Positions 59,526 to 64,000 of a stretch of DNA of 64,000 bases are shown piece after piece. The notes beneath the pieces were generated by a model. The model was not told the DNA's origin and did not search any database. It saw only the letters and a list, made by a program, of their open reading frames with translations. A program made the translations under genes and the position numbers. The number at the start of each line of letters is the position of its first letter. The first letter of the stretch is position 1. Source of the DNA: Hormiphora californensis (taxonomy: Eukaryota; Ctenophora; Tentaculata; Cydippida; Pleurobrachiidae); assembly GCA_020137815.1 (NCBI GenBank), contig CM035354.1:8168487-8232486 (forward strand), given 5' to 3'.

Positions 59526-62500
59526 ATGAATGCCTTGTTTCAAACTTTTCAACACTACTTTAAACAAATTAATTTGAGGAAGCATGACTCAATGACCCCC
59601 CTCGGACCGCTGACGAGATCTGAAGCAAGGAGAACAGAAGAAGCTATGGCCCAGTCCGTTCAAGATGCAGCAGTGAAGGTGACGTGCCTAAGATGTAAAG
59701 CCGAAGATCCCGATGACGAAACAGTAGCTGTGAGTAAAAGGGGAATGTGTTGGTTGTGTCCCCGATGCTACCAAGAAGTAGAGCAGTGTAACCTAGCACT
59801 TGAGCCAACTCTCGATGATCGCTGAAGAAATTCCAAGATGAAATTCTGGCCACCGTTTCCGTGACAGTTGCAGCAGAAATCTCCAAACAAATGAAGCCTA
59901 AATCGAAGCCTGCTACTGATGCACAACCAAACGTGAGTTATTCCCAAGTCGCAAAGAAGAGAACCTAGCACCAGCTAGGCTTACAATCGCTGAAGAGATA
60001 CCGAAACGGCCAGCTCTATTTCAAGAAGATCCCAACAAGAGTATAGGAAACAACAAAGTGACGGATCTGTACAATACTGGTTCAAAAGTGCTAATGAATG
60101 AACAGTGCAGCTGAGAAAGTAAAAGCGGAGAATATTGGAGTGACGAAGTTTGTCCATGCACCAAAAACTCTGTTAGAGGAGCAGATGTATCGTTTATCCT
60201 GTAATGTGACCGATAGAGATGAGACAGATACAATGATTTTAGATTCGATAGTTGATTTGAACCCAATGATTGCCGAGATGATGGGAAATGGCGAAGAGAT
60301 GTCGTAGTTTCGTTTCAGAGACATAACCGTAATGTGAATGAAGCCACTATTGGGTTGAAGGTCAGTAAGCCCCTTGGCGACCTGATTCTTAGTAGGGGTT
60401 CCATTCATGTTGGCAGTATAACTGCCATGTAGAAGAGAGAGTGTTTGTAAAGCAATGTTATAAGTGTCAGTGTTAGGACACTTAGCAGCTGATTGTCGAG
60501 AGAGTGAACCAACATGTTTCCGGTGTTCTGAGAATCATATTGGAAAAGAGTGCCCTAGTAAGAGCGATAGATCTTGCTTCAATGTTTAACTGTGCAAATC
60601 ATCTAACCCATCCATTCCAGCAGGTTCACATAATCACACACGCCGCCGCCCCCATTGCCCAATCCGTCTCCAGTACCTATCAAAAAACTAACTGTGTCCA
60701 AAAGGCTGAAGTTTGGTCTTCAACTGCTTCTCTCTAAGGAACAAAGCAATTGATGTCTTGGAACTTGCAGTGGATGAAGACTTGGAAATTTTTGCTCTTA
60801 CTGAACGTGGATGAAAAAGGACGATGGTGCTCTCTGTGCTCTTGTCAAAGAGCAGGCTTCAACATAGTGTCGCAGCCACGCAAAGGCAGAGGATGGTGGT
60901 GTAGCTATCATACCAGAAAAGAGGACAAAACGAGCAAATACTCACACAAATTCAAACAGTTCGAATGTCTCGAGGTTCTGCTCAGGAACCACTAACATCG
61001 AATAGTTGTTGTTTATCGTCCTGGGACTTCAGGCCAGTTTTACTATGTTTTTAGACGAACTAGAGGACCTGTTTCTGAAGTAGCGGAAAGGAAGAAAGAA
61101 CGATGCCTGATATGTGGAGATTTTAAAATCCAGTTGAGAATAACGGACCCCCAAGCCCGGAAATTCAAGGAACTTCTGAACCAGTTGGTTGGAAAAATCA
61201 GAAACAGGCCCGACTCATGTAAAGGAGGGACGCTGGACCTGATCCTACCCAAGAAAAGGAAATATGTCCATCTGCTCATCTGATAAATACCCCATTTCTG
61301 AGCCGACTTGAAGAATCGGCAGAGGAACAGGTACCAAGTATGTTTCTGGGACTTCCTGATGGTATTGAATTACTGACATAGATTCATATCCTGTCCCTCC
61401 TGCACCAGACCATTATCTAGTGACATGTATGGCAGGTATACACTAAAAAGAAGGAAGATGAACAGGTGATAAATGCAGGAATATCAAGCAGTTGACCCAA
61501 TGGATCTACGTGACCTCATACGAACATCCAAACTTGCTAAAATCCTACCAACTGACAAGATAATGTGTTAAGTTATATAACACAATCTTCGATCAATTAT
61601 GGATGATGTTGCACCTGAAGAAGAAGAGATTAAGAATCCTGACCAACCTCAATGGATACGAACACGAGAATGCCAACATGCTCGCCGAAAAGGAGAGGAG
61701 CAGAGAGACGCTGGAAATCTGCCCGATTAAAGAAGACCGACCCCAAGAAGCTTACAACGAAATTCCACTGCTGGAAAAGTACCGGTAAGTTCGCTTCTAA
61801 GGTACTTCGCAACGCCAGAGTCACCTTCTTTAGCAAAAAACTTGACGGACTTAAAGGTGATCCAAAAACCACGAATCGAGTAGTCAATAACTTGCTTGGA
61901 AAGGAAAAGCCCCGTCACGTTACCATCAAACAAGGATGCTATACCACTATCAACCAGATTTAACGAGTTCTTTAAATCGAAGGTAACAAAAATTTACTCT
62001 GAGATTGAAGCTGAAGACGTGCCGATGCCCAGCACCCATCCACACCAACAGCTTGCACATCTTCGCTTACTAAGTTCAGGCCAGTAACTGATGAGGAGTT
62101 GGTCAGAATTATCCGTGACATGAATAGAAACACTGTTCACTGGACCCAATGCCTTCAGTATGGTAAGTGAGGCGCTTCCTGAGCTTATTCCTGCACTATC
62201 TCGGATTGTAAACGATAGCCTCACTAAAGGTGTTTTCCAAAAGACTTTAAGAAGCCATTATTCGACCATCGTTTAAAGGTAAAGATCTGGACTCTGAACA
62301 TTTAAACAGCTACCGGCCAATAAGCAACCTTAGTTTTGTCTCGAAAATTGTTGAAAAGTGTGTATCAATACAGCTGATCGAATACCTAGAGGAAAACAAG
62401 CTCCTACCAGCTAAGCAATCAGCATACGGAGGTACCATTCCTGTGAAACAGCAACGCTGAAGATATTCAACGATATCCTTCTCCTTATGAGTAAATCAAA

Positions 62501-63850
62501 GGTTATTCTTCTGCTGCTTGACCTATCTGCGGCCTTTGACACCGTCAAGCATTCCACCCTGTTAGATAAACTACGTATTAACTATGGCATCAAACTGACT
62601 GCGTTGGTGAATGGTTTCGATCCTATCTTTCAGGTAGAATGACATCTGTAAATATTGGGGAAGAGAACTCTCCATCAATCGAAATTGATATTGGAGTGCC
62701 ACAAGGGTCTATCCTCGGACCGATCTTGTTTATTATGTATACTCGAGAGCTCCAGGATATTGCAGGTATATATGGCCTACAAGTTCACATGTATGCTGAT
62801 GATACCCAACTCTATGTTAGCTTCAACAGAAAGGACCAAGACAGTACTTTGAGAACGTCCAAAAATGCCTGCAACACATTAATGGTGGATGAAGACGAAC
62901 TACCTGAAACTGAATGCAGTAAAACCGAGGTGCTTTTTATCAACAACAAGGCTGATAAGACACCCGAACCCTATGTCTATACTTCTTCAAGAGAACGATG
63001 ATCAGCCGACTGAACCATGCACAGAAGCTCGTATTTGGGAATCTGGTTTGATCAAACCTCTCCATGTCATCACACGTATCCCGAGTTATACAGTCTTGTT
63101 GGAGTCAGCTGGCGAACCTGTGGAGGATTAGGAAGGGACTCTCTGTGGAAAAAAACTCAGCTTGTTTCATTCACTTGTCCATTCCAGGCTTGATTTCGGT
63201 AATGCATTGTTAGTAGGACTCTCAAAGCGTGATCTAACAAAGACTGCAAAAGGTGACAGAACAGTGCTACCAGATTCATCTATGGCTCAAAAGGTAGGCG
63301 TGGTGTTACTGAGATGAGGATGAAATCCACTTCTTGCCAGTTGAGCAAAGAATCGAGTTCAAAATCTGCTCCTCTTGGTCTACAATGTCTTCATGGACTT
63401 ATGCCTGAGTATCTCTCAGAAATGATTACACGCAGACAACCAAAGACCGAAAAGTTTCGTCTTGATGAGGACCTGACCCTACCTTGGAAAGACGCCATGA
63501 CCACAAATATCTTAGTACACAGAAGGCTTTCAGTGTATGTGGCTCCTAAGATATGGAACAAGCTGCCCAGGAATCTAAGAGAGCGACATCTCTCGAAATG
63601 TTCAAGACAATGTTGAAGTCTACCTTTTCGCAATCGCCTATCCTGATGTAAAAGGCGCCTGGAACACCGAGGACGAAAACTAGAATTCTAAACCCTTCCT
63701 GTCCATAATGCTCCTAACTGAATCTAAAGACAAGACCCAAAGGCAAGACCCAAAGACAAGGCATCATCCATAATTCACCACACTATATTTTTGGTTATCA
63801 TAATACTATTTTAATCTCAATCAATCAATCAATTTAATAATTTTTTTAAT
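59526..63850 (+). mobile_element. Decayed CR1/L2-like non-LTR retrotransposon
   Basis: In order on the plus strand and spread over many broken frames: an ORF1 N-terminus with paired CxxC zinc-binding motifs (59526-59825, CLRCKA and CWLCPRC), ORF1 zinc knuckles (about 60448-60550, CYKCQ...GHLAADC and CFRCSENHIGKEC), an endonuclease remnant (about 61085-61270, ICGDFKIQL and TLDLILP), a linker (61652-61963), reverse transcriptase (62290-63010) and the C-terminal APKIWNKLPRNLRE motif (about 63540-63585). RT shows SYRPISNLSFVSKIVEK, LLLLDLSAAFDTVKHSTLLD, GVPQGSILGPILFIMYTREL and the catalytic YADD (YADDTQLYV). The 3' end carries short ATCA tandem repeats (about 63820-63836), as in CR1/L2 tails. 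Frameshifts and stops throughout mean it is dead. Confidence 0.9.
62290..63010 (+). pseudogene. Reverse transcriptase domain remnant of the retroelement
   Basis: The RT fingers-palm motifs are recognisable in three frames. Block 0/1 (SYRPISNLS) lies near 62310, block 3 (DLSAAFDTV) near 62520, block 4 (PQGSILGP) near 62700 and block 5 (YADD) near 62794. Frame changes between them disrupt the ORF, for example around 62440-62460 and 62610-62640. Confidence 0.9.
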
Positions 63851-64000
63851 CAATTTTCTATGCTTTTATTTTTATTTTTTAACTGTATCATCTCAACCTG
63901 ACTCATGCACCCAGTCCTACGGGCGTCTTATTATTCTATAACTCCTTCTTATCTTTACCGCATTTTCACACCATCCCCCTTTTTATATTTTATTTAGTTC

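Overview
The window is nuclear DNA from an invertebrate animal, possibly an early-branching one. Most protein genes are split by GT-AG introns. The gene set is metazoan: two glypicans, a MAPKBP1/WDR62-type scaffold, a WAVE-complex BRK1, an ionotropic glutamate receptor, an AP-1 sigma subunit, MEAF6 and an MBD/AT-hook protein. CCCTAA-type telomere-like motifs lie inside small transposons. I cannot name the species; nothing here is prokaryotic.

Layout. Positions 1-810 hold a minus-strand fragment of a non-LTR retrotransposon. From 1391 to 17957 (+) runs a MAPKBP1/WDR62-like gene of about 23 exons, with a four-exon glypican gene nested antisense in one intron (13256-15191). A repeat-rich 4.7 kb gap follows, then a second, intronless glypican-like gene with a long acidic tail (22636-24319, +). 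From 25182 to 42765 all genes are on the minus strand: a membrane-anchored DAPG/phloretin-hydrolase-like gene with ADAT1 nested in one intron, BRK1, intronless ATG13, an intronless BAHD1-like gene, COX17, a myristoylated Ala/Glu/Pro repeat protein, a nest of TIR transposons, and a secreted LPMO-like enzyme with a CBM2-like module. From 43078 to 58904 genes are on the plus strand: POLD2 (one 5.95 kb intron contains an antisense iGluR gene and a 1,632-bp near-perfect palindrome), MEAF6, AP1S, an MBD/AT-hook gene and an unrecognised Q-rich gene. From about 59500 to 63840 lies a decayed CR1/L2-like retroelement.

Themes. There are three nested gene pairs in 64 kb. Intronless and intron-rich genes are mixed. 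MITEs and foldback elements are abundant, as are very long (CT)n and (TTTG)n tracts. A recurring oddity is that several otherwise good genes (second glypican, ADAT1, LPMO, iGluR, MBD gene, Q-rich gene) are interrupted by points where coding resumes in another frame, mostly +1. Consensus insertions are the simplest explanation, but this should be tested against reads and RNA.
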